From NCBI GenBank assembly GCA_937899625.1, contig CALCCB010000111.1, positions 1 to 64,000 of the forward strand: a stretch of DNA of 64,000 nucleotides, read 5' to 3'. Position 1 is the first letter of the stretch; every line of letters starts with the position of its first letter. The translations under genes and the position numbers were made by a program. Source of the stretch: an uncultured Bacteroidota bacterium (GTDB lineage Bacteria > Bacteroidota > Bacteroidia > Flavobacteriales_D > Crocinitomicaceae). Below, in pieces: positions 18,871 through 28,972 of this stretch. A model generated the notes under the pieces. It searched no databases. It was not told the DNA's origin and saw only the letters and a list, made by a program, of their open reading frames with translations.

Positions 18871-19656
18871 ATGGAAGAAAGGCACAATAACAGAGAATTG
18901 TACTTCAAGGAACAACACACGACCTTGAACAAATACATCCTTCCCTATATTGAGAAATTCAAACCAATTACTGAAAACACTCAAGTTCTTGAAGTGGGCT
19001 GTGGCTATGGCGGAAACCTGAAGCCTTTCATGGATAAAGGTTGTTTTATTACCGGAGTAGATATTCGAGAGAAAAGTATTGAAGACGCAAAAAGGCTCCT
19101 GGATATTGATTCTCATCCAAAACTAACACTTATTGCTTCAGACATTTACGACGTTAAAGATTTCGATCAAAAATTCGACATCATCTTTATGAAAGATACA
19201 CTGGAACATATTCCGAATCAGGAGAAATTTGTTCCACTTCTTAAAACTTTTTTAAAGGACGATGGAGTTATCTTTCAGGGATTTCCGCCTTGGTGTAACC
19301 CGTTCGGAGGTCATCAGCAAATGTGCGAAGGAAAGATCCTGAGCAAATTACCTTGGTTTCATGTTACTCCAAGACCTGTATTCAAAGCCATTTTAAAATT
19401 ATTTGGAGAAAAAGAATCAACCGTAAACGGATTATTAACTGATGTTTACGATACACGAATTTCGATCTTTAGATTTAAAAAGATCGTTCGTAAAAGTGGT
19501 TTGGAGATCTTGGATGAAAATTTATTTTTCATCAACCCCAATTATGAAGTGAAGTTTAAATTGAAGCCGAGAAAATTATTACCTGTCTTTAATATTCCTT
19601 TCCTGAGAGAATTTTACACTACCACGGCGTATTATATCCTCAGAAAAAAACAATGA
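18871..19656 (+). CDS. class I SAM-dependent methyltransferase
   Basis: Cytoplasmic methyltransferase of 261 residues with the Rossmann motif I VLEVGCGYGG (about 38-47), the acidic end of strand two in GVDIREKS, motif II-like LIASDIYDV and motif post-I DIIFMKDTLEHI. The C-terminal third (from about residue 160) has no known catalytic motif. The ATGA junction with the next gene, a GT-C-like membrane protein, shows tight coupling. The pairing suggests methylation of a lipid- or polysaccharide-linked sugar, but that is inference from position only. The substrate is unknown. Confidence 0.85.
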   Translation: MEERHNNRELYFKEQHTTLNKYILPYIEKFKPITENTQVLEVGCGYGGNLKPFMDKGCFITGVDIREKSIEDAKRLLDIDSHPKLTLIASDIYDVKDFDQKFDIIFMKDTLEHIPNQEKFVPLLKTFLKDDGVIFQGFPPWCNPFGGHQQMCEGKILSKLPWFHVTPRPVFKAILKLFGEKESTVNGLLTDVYDTRISIFRFKKIVRKSGLEILDENLFFINPNYEVKFKLKPRKLLPVFNIPFLREFYTTTAYYILRKKQ

Positions 19657-21020
19657 GGATCCAAAACAAAATAGATTCTCCTAAATTGTTTATCCTCATT
19701 ACTGGATTGGTAATGACACTGGTCTCAAATAACTTCAACTGGACCAAAGAAAGCTGGAAACACATCCTGGAAGCAGATGCCAAAGGATACTACGCATACC
19801 TTCCAGCAACTTTTATCTATCATGATCTGAATTTTGGATTCTTTGACGAGATCGAAAAAGAAAAATATTACAACCCGAATACTTATTACGATTATAGATC
19901 AGGATCCAATAATAAGGTGATCAATAAATATTATGCGGGAACGGCCTTGGCTGAATTACCTTTTTTCTTAGTGGCACATCTTTACGCAACTGTTACGGAT
20001 TCTGTGGCTGACGGATTTTCAAAACCGTATATGGTTTCGGTCAGTGTTGCAGCATTGTTCTATTTCCTTTCAGGATTGCTGCTGTTAAATCGTATTCTTG
20101 AAATGTACTCTATTTCAAAATGGAATAGAGTCTGGGTGATCGTAGCATGTACATTTGGCACCAACTTATTTTACTATGTTGTCAGTGAACCTGGGCTTTC
20201 CCATGTTTTCAGCTTTTCCTTTTTTACAGCCTTTATTTACACAGCAAAACGGTACTTCCTGTCCGGCGATCTGAGGTGGCTTTTGTTCCTGAGCTTGACT
20301 ACTGGAATGATCGTATTGATCAGACCCGTTAATGGATTGATCCTCTTCTCACTCCCATTCATTGCTGGAGACTATAAAACCCTTAAGGAGGATCTTGTTT
20401 TACGGCTTACAAAAGAGCCTTTTAAAATGTTACTGATCATGGTTACCGGATCGTTGATCGTATTCCTCCAATTAATTATCTACAAGGTATCAACTGGAAA
20501 TTACATCGTCTATTCATATGGTGAAGAAGGATTCGATTTCCTACATCCCCATTTGATTGATATCCTGTTCAGCTATAAAAAGGGGCTATTTCTATACACA
20601 CCTATTTACCTTGTTTCCTTGTTTGGTCTCTACAAATTATGGAAGGACACAACGTTTACAGCAACATCACTCTTTCTTTTCTTATTCGTTACGACCTATG
20701 TATTTTCCTCTTGGTGGATGTGGTATTATGGAGGTAGTTTTTCATCCAGAGTGTTTGTCGAATTCCTCCCTTTCTTTATGATCCCTCTTGGTATCTTACT
20801 CGAATCGAGACTGAGAAAAAAATTGATTATTCCATTGATCGTTGTCCTAACAATTGTGTGTCAGATCCAGATATTTCAATACAGGTATTATGAGATCCAT
20901 TGGTCAGAAATGACGAAAGAAAAATACTGGAATGTGTTCTTGAGAGTTGACAGGCTGATCTATAAGGAAACTAATCCTGTTCCTCCAGTTGAAGGATCAG
21001 AGACCAGCTCCCCTCAATAA
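19653..21020 (+). CDS. polytopic membrane protein, GT-C/glycosyltransferase-39-like
   Basis: 455 residues with about ten hydrophobic segments. After the first there is an acidic loop with LEADAKGYYAYLPA, resembling the D/E-containing first loop of GT-C enzymes that use polyprenyl-phosphate sugars. No other catalytic motif was recognised, so a role in transferring a sugar outside the inner membrane is only likely. The start overlaps the methyltransferase stop (ATGA). Its final 24 bases overlap the 3' end of the giant adhesin gene on the opposite strand. Polyprenyl-phosphate-mannose made by the synthase at 55458-56168 would be one possible donor. Confidence 0.6.
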   Translation: MRIQNKIDSPKLFILITGLVMTLVSNNFNWTKESWKHILEADAKGYYAYLPATFIYHDLNFGFFDEIEKEKYYNPNTYYDYRSGSNNKVINKYYAGTALAELPFFLVAHLYATVTDSVADGFSKPYMVSVSVAALFYFLSGLLLLNRILEMYSISKWNRVWVIVACTFGTNLFYYVVSEPGLSHVFSFSFFTAFIYTAKRYFLSGDLRWLLFLSLTTGMIVLIRPVNGLILFSLPFIAGDYKTLKEDLVLRLTKEPFKMLLIMVTGSLIVFLQLIIYKVSTGNYIVYSYGEEGFDFLHPHLIDILFSYKKGLFLYTPIYLVSLFGLYKLWKDTTFTATSLFLFLFVTTYVFSSWWMWYYGGSFSSRVFVEFLPFFMIPLGILLESRLRKKLIIPLIVVLTIVCQIQIFQYRYYEIHWSEMTKEKYWNVFLRVDRLIYKETNPVPPVEGSETSSPQ

Positions 21021-24000
21021 GGAAACGTGACCAACAAATTCTTCTTTACGGTCGGTGTTGATATTCATCACCTTCAATTTCCACGTATAAACTCCTTCCT
21101 GGCATTTTGTGCCTTTATAGGTTCCATCCCAACCTTCTCCAGCTACCGTTGAATTAAAGATCAATTCTCCCCATCTGTTGAAGATCATCAATTCATAATT
21201 TCTAGGGTCGTATCCTGAAGAAAGGATCGGCACGAATTCGTTGTTATATGCGTCACCGTCAGGAGTGAATGTATTTGGCACGTACAATATCAGCTCCTCT
21301 GTCATATTGATGTACGCATTCGTTGAATCTATACATCCGAAATCCGATATAGCATACAACCATACCTCAAAGGACTCTTGACCTGTCGCTGTAGGGAATT
21401 GGTGATACGGTTCCTCTTGATAATTCAATGGCGTTCCATCTCCAAAATTCCAGATGAAATTAGAAGCGCCAGTAGAGCTGTTGTAGAAATAAGTATCAGG
21501 ATCCGTTGTATACAACTCGTACGACTCGGCCGTGAATGAAGCAACAGGATCCGGAGCTACACAAAGGAATTCTGTGATCGCAATAGTATCTCTACATCCT
21601 TGACTATTCGATACGATCAATTGCATGTCAAGACAAACAGTTTGATCAAAATTGAAGATGATTGGTCCACAGTCATAAATAGTAGTTCCGTCAGAGAAGG
21701 TCCATTCACAGTTTGAACCAGTTGATGCATTGGCATCAATTACAATCTCACTTCCAATACACCCGACAACAGAATTTGGAATATCGAAAAGAGGAGTTGA
21801 TTCCGCCCACATGTTCACCATTGTAGTGTCTGTACATCCATTCGCATCCGTTACTGTAGCTGTCCAGATTCCTTCCATGAACTGATCAAAGTAACCGGTG
21901 TTCACGGGAGGAATAGTATTCCATGCCACTGAATATCCAGCCGTACCACCACTATAGGTGGCCTCTGCAATTCCGTCATTGTTACCTAAACAACTAATAG
22001 GTGCGCCGAAATAATTCGAAATGATCTCAGATTGGGCAACCAATGGAGTTGGTTCAGTAACTGTTACAGTAGATGTTGCATCACAACCATTCACGTCCGT
22101 AACCTGAACATTGTAGATTCCTGCACCCACAGATGTTATTAAGGACTGTGTAGTTCCAATTACACCAGTAGCATCTGACCATGAATACTGATATCCTGGA
22201 GTACCTCCCACCGGGTCAGCCTGCACACTTCCATCTTCATATTGGAAACAAGATACATCTGCTCCATTGTAATCAGAAATAACTTGAGAAGAAACGATCA
22301 ATTCATCCGGCTCAGTAACCGTAACATTCGCAAGGCTGATACAACCATTTGCATCGGTAACAGTAACTTCATAATCTCCCGCTACCAATCCATTTGGACT
22401 TTGGGCATTGCTGATCACTATTCCGTTTTCATCTCTCCAGGTATATGTATATGCTGGAGTTCCTCCAACCAAATCAACCGTAATTGCGCCATCAGTCGAT
22501 CCGAAACAACTTACGTCGGCTCCATTGTAATCCGAGGTAACATAACTATCCAGAACCAGAACCGGTGGATCAGAAAGTGTCACATCAAATGTTGCCGTAC
22601 AACCTTCTAAGTCCGTTGCCGTCACTGTATAAGTTCCTGCGGGAACATTTGTTAGATTAGCTCCATTCCCTACCACGATTCCATTGATGTCGGTCCATTG
22701 ATACGTATATGGACCAGTTCCTCCTGAGGCATTTCCATTCGCGCTACCATCATTGGCCCCTGGACAAGATATATCTGCGCCATTGTAATTCGAAGTGACC
22801 GTTCCTAAAACAGATACAACAATTGGCTGAGTCAAAGTAATATCCTGAATGATCTGACAACCATTAAGATCAGTAACTATCAATGAATATGTACCTGCTG
22901 CCAGGTTACTCAAATCTTCGATAACCTCTCCATTTGGCGACCAGGCATATGAATATCCAGGGCTTCCTCCGGAAATAGTTGCGTCTATTGTTCCGTCGTC
23001 ATCACAAGCAGACAAATTAAATCCACCTGAATATACAGAAGGCGTCAAACTTAGATCCAACGCTGTCGGCTGAACCAACGTGATAGATGTAGTTTGCTGA
23101 CAACCATTAATATCTGTTAAAGTAACCTGGTAAGTACCCGTTGTTAATCCGGTTTGATCTTCATTGCCTGGAACTAATCCTGTACCATTAATAGTTGTCC
23201 AGCTGTAGGTGTAACCCGGTGAACCACCTGCCGGCACATAATCGATTGATCCATCATTAAATCCGAAACAAGAGATGTTATCCCCGCTTGGGAATGTACC
23301 AGCCGTAATCGATTGATTCAAAGGCGCAGGCTCAATGAGCGTAGCTGAAGAAGTTATCGTACAGCCGTTAACGTCAGTTACTGTCACCGTATATGTGCCA
23401 GCTGTTAAACCAGAAATATCCTGATTACTCGAACCATTTGACCACAAATAATTATAGGTTGGTGATCCACCTCCGATGGTTAGATCAATACTTCCATCAC
23501 TGAACCCATTACAGCTAATATTATCTCCACTAGGATAAGTAAATGGTGTATTGGATTGTGTTAATGCGACTGGTTCAACAAGCGTAATTGAAGTCGTGAC
23601 CTGACAACCATTAAGATCTGTGATGATCACTGAGTAGGTTCCAGCAGGAGCGCCACTTATATCTTCCGTTACTGCTCCATTAGACCATGCATATGAGTAA
23701 CCAGGGCTACCTCCAGACACCGATAAATTCACACTTCCATCGGAAAGACCAAAGCAACTGATGTTATCTCCACTTGGATAAGTCCCAGGTACGTTCGATT
23801 GAGTCAAGAGCGTCGGCTCAATTAATGTGGCAGAGGCTGAAATTGTACAACCATTAATATCCGTTGCTATGACATTGTATGTACCAGCTGGCACTCCTCC
23901 AATATCCTCTGATGTGGCCCCATTAGACCATGAATACGTATATTCTGGACTTCCGCTTCCGATCGTAAGATCAATACTTCCGTCACTAAATCCAAAACAA

Positions 24001-27000
24001 GAGATATTATCGCCACTCGGATAAGTAAATGCAGCTGTTGACTGTGTAAGTGCCGTCGGCTGTGTCAATGTAATCGACGATACGATCTGACATCCGTTAT
24101 CATCTGTAATGGTTACATTATAAGTGCCTGCAGGCACATTCGAAAGATCTTCTGTAGTACCTCCATTGGACCATAAGAAAGTATAAGGAGGAGCACCTCC
24201 TATTGGAGATAAGTCTACCGTACCATCACTTGCTCCAAAGCAACTAATATTATTTCCACTTGGGAAAGTCGGTGATGAAACCGTTTGACTCAAACCACTA
24301 GGCGAAGTCAAAGTAATCGTATTTGTTGTCGTACAACCGTTGTTATCTGTGATCGTTACGATGTATGTACCTGCAAGAAGATTAGAAATATCCTCTGTAT
24401 TAGCACCATTAGACCACACATATGAGTAATTCGAAATCCCACCATTTACAGTAAGATCAACCCATCCGTCTGGAGCACATCCCGAAAGGTTAAACCCACC
24501 TGGGTAAATTGAAGGAATAACTGAAGAGGTTAATAATGTCGGCTCGGTCAATGTAACAGTTAATGTGGTTGCGCAGCCTCCTGTCGAGCCGTTGGCATCA
24601 TTAATTGTTACTGTGTATGATCCGGCAGGAACTCCCGAAATATCTTGTGTCGTTGCACCGGTTGACCACGAGTACGTATATGCCGGTGTACCACCTGCTG
24701 GTGTGATATCAACTGATCCGGTAGCATCCCCAAAACAAAGAATGTCAACCTGAGTAGAAGTTACACTTACAGGAGCCAATGGTTGTACAATAGTAAAACT
24801 GGTCGTTGCCGTACATCCTCCCGTACTACCATTCGCATCACTCACAACAACACTGTACGTTCCTGCAGCCACACCAGAAAGATCCTGTGTTGTCGCTCCA
24901 TTCGACCATAGATAAGAATAAGCAGGTGTTCCTCCTGATGGAGTAATATCAATTGATCCATTGGATCCCCCAAAACAAAGTACATCAATCTGGGTTCCAG
25001 TCACTGTAAGAGGAGCTAAAGGCTCAACAACAATCACCGTTGTTGACGCTGTACACCCACCATTAGTACCATTCGCATCATTAACTACAACGGTATATGT
25101 TCCAGCCGGTAATCCAGAAATATCCTGAGTTGTCGCACCATTTGACCACAAATAGGAATATCCTGGGGTACCTCCCGCTGGGGTAAGATCAACTGATCCG
25201 GTTGTTCCTCCAAAACACAATACATCCACTTGTGTCGTAGAAACGGTAACAGGTGCTGCCGGTTGCGCTATTGTGAATGAAGCTAAAGCTGTACAACCTC
25301 CAGTTGTTCCACTGGCATCATTGACAGTCACAGTATAAGTTCCTGCAATCAAACCTGAAACATCCTGAGTAGTTGCTCCATTTGACCATGAATAAGTATA
25401 TCCCGGAGTTCCTCCGGCAGGTGTAATATCAATCGATGCATTGGACCCACCAAAACACAAAACTTCAACTTGAGTTCCTGATACAGTAACAGGTGCTATT
25501 GGCTGAGTTATCGTTACGCTTAACGCAGAGGCACAACCTCCTCCTGCCCCAGAAGCATCATTCACGGTAACAGAGTAGGTTCCAGCTAATAATCCTGAAA
25601 TGTCTTGAGTTGTAGCTCCGTTTGACCATAAATATGTATATCCTGGAGTACCACCGGTAGCAGATAGATCAATTGATCCTGTTGCTCCACCAAAACAAAG
25701 AATATTCACTTGAGTTGAGGATAATGTAACTGGAGCAAGAGGTTCTGTGATCGTAACACTTACCGTAGAACTGCATCCACCTGAACTTCCATTGGCATCA
25801 TTAACTATCACTGTGAATGTACCGGCAGTTAAGCCTGAAATATCCTCAGTAGTGGCACCATTCGACCAAGAGTATGTATATCCTGGAGTTCCCCCTGCAG
25901 GCGTAATATTAATTGCTCCGTCTGAACCTCCAAAACATGAGACATTGGTTTGAGTAAATGTGATCGAAACCGGTGCAAGAGGTTCAGTAATAGTTACGGA
26001 TGTTGAAGCAGTGCAACCCGCTGTTGTACCATTTGCATCATTAACAGTAACCGTGTATGTTCCCGCTATTAATCCTGATACGTCCTGAGTAGTCGCCCCA
26101 TTTGACCATGAGTAAGTATAGCTTGGAGTTCCGCCTGATGGAGTTAGATCCACAGATCCAGTACTTCCTCCAAAACATACAACATTAACCTGGGTAAACG
26201 ATAGGGTTACTGGGGTAGGTTGAGCTATTGAAGCTGTCGTTGAGGCAGTACAGCCGTTTACATCTGTTACTGTAACTGTATATGATCCGACTGCCAAGCC
26301 ACTAATATCTTCAGTGACAGCACCAGTAGACCATGAATAGGTTGAAGTGGCATAGGCAGGTGCTCCTGGTGAAACAGTTAAATTTATTGAACCATTAGTC
26401 AAACCATTACAAGAAATGTCCGTTGGAATTGCATTTAATGTTGATGTGAACTGAGTTAAGTTGATCACTACCTGATTTGCCGTGTTAGGACATCCTCCCG
26501 TGTTTGTAGGAGTTAAAGTAAGTGTTACTGAACCAGCTGCAATTTCAGCTGCTGTAGGAATATAGCTTAGGGAAAGATCATTTACATTATCTGTATATGT
26601 TCCATTTCCTCCACTCCAGATTCCACTGTTTGTACCAGAAACAGTACCGTTCAGTAAAACTGTAGGAGCAGGAGTACCACAAACCGCCTGATCCGGTCCA
26701 GGATCCGCGACAATGTCGACGAAAAACTCGGTCACGATCACTGAACCTGTTGCAGTCGGACACCCAGTTGCATCACTGATCACACAAGTATAAGTACCAG
26801 CGATCATTGCTGTAATATTGTCCGTGGCAGAGTTACTTACGTTAGTTTGAGAAAATCCACCGGGACCGGTCCACGTATAAGTATAAGGAGCTGTTCCACC
26901 TATAGCACCCATTGTGACTGTTGCACCTGTAACGGTTCCATTACATATAGCTACACTCGGGCCAGGATCTACGAATAAAGTCGGGAAGATCGAGACCGAA

Positions 27001-27752
27001 GCCGTGTCACAGAATGATGCTGCACTACAAGCACCTAGCACTGTACCACATACCTGATAAGCTATGGTTGGTGGATATCCAGGCTGTGGAGTGACCAAAA
27101 CGGTTGTTAGATCCTGATCATATAGAACACCACTGGTTCCCTGTTGACCACCCGTTAAATTTGAAAGGTAATTGTTGTAATAGTTAACCGGTTGACCATT
27201 TTGAGGAATCGAACTCCAGGTTACTGAAGCAGGATTCAATCCAAAAACACTTAACGTATCCTGACACCCATCCGCAGTAAGAATGTCACCCGAAGAGCTC
27301 GGTGCAGGGATTGAAGCAATCGAGTAACAGTTTTCATTATTCCCGGGCTTACAAAAGGTAATAACAAACGGTCCGGTTCCCGATAAACATAAAGGCGTCC
27401 CGACAGAAGTTAAAGGTCCACAATCAACTTGGTAAAATAAGGACCCCGACGGTGACGCTCCACATCCGTCTGGAACTGAGAATAAGATTCCTTCTGCTCC
27501 AGGATCAAGAGTTACGTTAAACTGAACACAGTTATTATCCCCTCCAGGGTTACAACAAGCCCCACCTCTTTGTTCCGGATTACTTGTCCATGTTCCACCT
27601 GGATTACCCGTTAAGTCTACTTCGAAAGTAGGCGTTCCTCCACCGCAATTCAACGTATCATTAAGTGTTACGGGCTCTAGAGATTGAGCAAATACACCCT
27701 GAAAGATCAGAATAAACAAGAGAAGGGAAGTATGGATATACCTTAGAACCAT
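20997..27752 (-). CDS. giant SprB-repeat surface adhesin with gliding-associated C-terminal domain
   Basis: Secreted cell-surface protein of 2251 residues. Order: signal peptide (1-22, ending GVFA), an N-terminal region rich in Cys pairs (about 25-260), an Ig-like repeat with GGTAPYTYTWTGPGG, about 19 SprB-type repeats of 72-85 residues with a GGTPxYTYxWSNG core, a PKD-like segment (NFIWNFGDGT) and a C-terminal CHU_C/type B sorting domain (YVPNTFTPDGDAYNNEF, IFNRWGELIF). Such proteins are exported by the type IX system with PorP/SprF-like partners; none is beside it here. Likely roles are gliding on surfaces or adhesion. It is a single-gene unit with a hairpin in its leader. Confidence 0.92.
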   Translation of the reverse strand: MVLRYIHTSLLLFILIFQGVFAQSLEPVTLNDTLNCGGGTPTFEVDLTGNPGGTWTSNPEQRGGACCNPGGDNNCVQFNVTLDPGAEGILFSVPDGCGASPSGSLFYQVDCGPLTSVGTPLCLSGTGPFVITFCKPGNNENCYSIASIPAPSSSGDILTADGCQDTLSVFGLNPASVTWSSIPQNGQPVNYYNNYLSNLTGGQQGTSGVLYDQDLTTVLVTPQPGYPPTIAYQVCGTVLGACSAASFCDTASVSIFPTLFVDPGPSVAICNGTVTGATVTMGAIGGTAPYTYTWTGPGGFSQTNVSNSATDNITAMIAGTYTCVISDATGCPTATGSVIVTEFFVDIVADPGPDQAVCGTPAPTVLLNGTVSGTNSGIWSGGNGTYTDNVNDLSLSYIPTAAEIAAGSVTLTLTPTNTGGCPNTANQVVINLTQFTSTLNAIPTDISCNGLTNGSINLTVSPGAPAYATSTYSWSTGAVTEDISGLAVGSYTVTVTDVNGCTASTTASIAQPTPVTLSFTQVNVVCFGGSTGSVDLTPSGGTPSYTYSWSNGATTQDVSGLIAGTYTVTVNDANGTTAGCTASTSVTITEPLAPVSITFTQTNVSCFGGSDGAINITPAGGTPGYTYSWSNGATTEDISGLTAGTFTVIVNDANGSSGGCSSTVSVTITEPLAPVTLSSTQVNILCFGGATGSIDLSATGGTPGYTYLWSNGATTQDISGLLAGTYSVTVNDASGAGGGCASALSVTITQPIAPVTVSGTQVEVLCFGGSNASIDITPAGGTPGYTYSWSNGATTQDVSGLIAGTYTVTVNDASGTTGGCTALASFTIAQPAAPVTVSTTQVDVLCFGGTTGSVDLTPAGGTPGYSYLWSNGATTQDISGLPAGTYTVVVNDANGTNGGCTASTTVIVVEPLAPLTVTGTQIDVLCFGGSNGSIDITPSGGTPAYSYLWSNGATTQDLSGVAAGTYSVVVSDANGSTGGCTATTSFTIVQPLAPVSVTSTQVDILCFGDATGSVDITPAGGTPAYTYSWSTGATTQDISGVPAGSYTVTINDANGSTGGCATTLTVTLTEPTLLTSSVIPSIYPGGFNLSGCAPDGWVDLTVNGGISNYSYVWSNGANTEDISNLLAGTYIVTITDNNGCTTTNTITLTSPSGLSQTVSSPTFPSGNNISCFGASDGTVDLSPIGGAPPYTFLWSNGGTTEDLSNVPAGTYNVTITDDNGCQIVSSITLTQPTALTQSTAAFTYPSGDNISCFGFSDGSIDLTIGSGSPEYTYSWSNGATSEDIGGVPAGTYNVIATDINGCTISASATLIEPTLLTQSNVPGTYPSGDNISCFGLSDGSVNLSVSGGSPGYSYAWSNGAVTEDISGAPAGTYSVIITDLNGCQVTTSITLVEPVALTQSNTPFTYPSGDNISCNGFSDGSIDLTIGGGSPTYNYLWSNGSSNQDISGLTAGTYTVTVTDVNGCTITSSATLIEPAPLNQSITAGTFPSGDNISCFGFNDGSIDYVPAGGSPGYTYSWTTINGTGLVPGNEDQTGLTTGTYQVTLTDINGCQQTTSITLVQPTALDLSLTPSVYSGGFNLSACDDDGTIDATISGGSPGYSYAWSPNGEVIEDLSNLAAGTYSLIVTDLNGCQIIQDITLTQPIVVSVLGTVTSNYNGADISCPGANDGSANGNASGGTGPYTYQWTDINGIVVGNGANLTNVPAGTYTVTATDLEGCTATFDVTLSDPPVLVLDSYVTSDYNGADVSCFGSTDGAITVDLVGGTPAYTYTWRDENGIVISNAQSPNGLVAGDYEVTVTDANGCISLANVTVTEPDELIVSSQVISDYNGADVSCFQYEDGSVQADPVGGTPGYQYSWSDATGVIGTTQSLITSVGAGIYNVQVTDVNGCDATSTVTVTEPTPLVAQSEIISNYFGAPISCLGNNDGIAEATYSGGTAGYSVAWNTIPPVNTGYFDQFMEGIWTATVTDANGCTDTTMVNMWAESTPLFDIPNSVVGCIGSEIVIDANASTGSNCEWTFSDGTTIYDCGPIIFNFDQTVCLDMQLIVSNSQGCRDTIAITEFLCVAPDPVASFTAESYELYTTDPDTYFYNSSTGASNFIWNFGDGTPLNYQEEPYHQFPTATGQESFEVWLYAISDFGCIDSTNAYINMTEELILYVPNTFTPDGDAYNNEFVPILSSGYDPRNYELMIFNRWGELIFNSTVAGEGWDGTYKGTKCQEGVYTWKLKVMNINTDRKEEFVGHVSLLRGAGL
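21790..26450 (-). repeat. about 19 tandem SprB-type repeats inside the adhesin gene
   Basis: Units recur about every 230-260 bases. Three blocks differ by their linkers: nearest the N-terminus, linkers like STQVDVLCFGG plus an extra GGC (about 24.7-26.2 kb); in the middle, YPSGDNISCFG (about 23.2-24.3 kb); nearest the C-terminus, DYNGADVSCFG (about 22.0-22.8 kb). Two Cys-containing units with GGFNLS linkers (near 24.48 and 23.02 kb) mark block borders. Confidence 0.85.
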
Positions 27753-27759
27753 TTAGTAG

Positions 27760-27793
27760 TTTCTCGTTCCGGTTGTTGTAAGTAAACGAGAAA
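27760..27793. repeat. inverted repeat in the leader of the adhesin gene
   Basis: TTTCTCGTT and AACGAGAAA are perfect 9-base arms with a 16-base loop, starting 8 bases upstream of the adhesin ATG. With a two-base bulge the pairing extends to AGT/ACT. It could be a leader hairpin or an operator. Confidence 0.5.
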
Positions 27794-27887
27794 AACTAAG
27801 TAAGGTTGTCTTTTTTATATAAATCCTGAATTACTGTAGACGAACTCTTGATTATCGTCTATTAAACATAAGCTGCATAAGATCTGA

Positions 27888-28457
27888 TTATTTTTTCACG
27901 TATTGTGTGAGAATGTAAATGCTTTGTCCATTTACTTTTCCTTCGATCTGTTCCTCATTGTCATGAACCAATCTTATATTTCTAACGGCCGTACCTCTTT
28001 TTGCAGTAAAGCCACCGCCTTTCACATCCAGATCTTTAATCAGAACAACACTATCTCCATTTTCTAATACAGCACCATTGCTATCGATATGAATGATTTT
28101 CTCGTCATCTGAAAGTCCAATACCCGTAGATTTGGCCCAATTGAGTTCTTCATCAGAAAGATACATTGTTTCAATCAGGTCTTTCGCCCACTGATCTTCG
28201 ATTTGATGAAGCATTCTCCAACTCAGTACTTTGACACCAGGAACCTCACTCCAGATACTTTCATTCAGACATCGCCAATGGTTCACATCCAAACTTTTTA
28301 CCCCATTGATTTGATCCAAGCATGTCGCACATATTGCAGGTATTTCGTCTTGTGGCGAATTAATTCCGGGTTCAACAAAATATTCTTTTAACTCCGACTG
28401 GTTTGAACATATTTCACAATGTCCAGCCGCTCTTTCTGAAGCCAGCTTAAGAGACAT
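27888..28457 (-). CDS. PhnA/YjdM family zinc-ribbon protein
   Basis: 189 residues. The N-terminal half has two Cys pairs typical of a zinc ribbon (CEIC at about 14 and CATC at about 43); the C-terminal 75 residues are the conserved PhnA/YjdM domain (LENGDSVVLIKDLDVKGG, KRGTAVRNIRLV). Longer than the 111-residue E. coli protein, as is common in Bacteroidota. Despite the old name, the family has no proven role in phosphonate breakdown. Its ATG overlaps the thioredoxin-like gene's stop (TAATG), so it is the last gene of the murA unit. Confidence 0.88.
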   Translation of the reverse strand: MSLKLASERAAGHCEICSNQSELKEYFVEPGINSPQDEIPAICATCLDQINGVKSLDVNHWRCLNESIWSEVPGVKVLSWRMLHQIEDQWAKDLIETMYLSDEELNWAKSTGIGLSDDEKIIHIDSNGAVLENGDSVVLIKDLDVKGGGFTAKRGTAVRNIRLVHDNEEQIEGKVNGQSIYILTQYVKK

Positions 28458-28972
28458 TACTTTTTTAAGAATTTATCGAGTGTAATATGAAGATTCATTC
28501 CTCTTAATTCTTCACCTTTTGCCACAACTTTCCCATCTCCATCAACCAGGAATGCTGAAGGAATAAACTGAACGCTATATTGGGTTGCGACTTCGCCTTT
28601 TTTATCCCAGCCATGATTTTTCCATGTCAGATTATCCTGCTCAATGGCCTTCTTCCAGGCATTTTCATCCTTATCTAAGGAAACACTGAAAACTTCAAAT
28701 CCTTTTCCGCTTTCAAACTTTTCGCTTTTGTATTTTGTATATGCCTCGACAACTCTAGGATTTTCTTTTCTACATGGACCACACCAACTCGCCCAAAAAT
28801 CAATCAAGACCATCTTCCCTTTTAGTTTAGAAAGCTTGACATTCTTGCCTGTGGGTGATTGCAAAACGATCTCAGGAGCTTTTTCTCCAACTACAATTGA
28901 ATTTGTCGAGGAAGGAATGAATGAACAAAGAACAAACCCAAGAATAAAACTTATAGCTATTGTATGTCTCAT
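28457..28972 (-). CDS. TlpA-like periplasmic thioredoxin-fold protein
   Basis: Thiol-disulfide oxidoreductase of 171 residues. A signal peptide or anchor covers about 1-22, then the thioredoxin fold with active site WASWCGPCRKE (about 71-81) and the cis-proline loop in FIPSAFLV. Similar to TlpA/ResA-type proteins that reduce apocytochromes or other periplasmic thiols. The ATG overlaps the murA stop (TAATG) and its own stop overlaps the next start the same way, so murA, this gene and the phnA-like gene are translated together. The physiological substrate is not shown. Confidence 0.9.
   Translation of the reverse strand: MRHTIAISFILGFVLCSFIPSSTNSIVVGEKAPEIVLQSPTGKNVKLSKLKGKMVLIDFWASWCGPCRKENPRVVEAYTKYKSEKFESGKGFEVFSVSLDKDENAWKKAIEQDNLTWKNHGWDKKGEVATQYSVQFIPSAFLVDGDGKVVAKGEELRGMNLHITLDKFLKK

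Noticed and set aside
23827-25953. Several Pro/Val-rich plus-strand open frames inside the adhesin gene
   Set aside because: They are antisense shadows of the repeats and recur only because the repeats recur.
21790-26450. Regular 230-260-base repeats considered as a CRISPR array or non-coding satellite
   Set aside because: The period follows a protein repeat in one long open frame, and repeat units are diverged, not identical with unique spacers.
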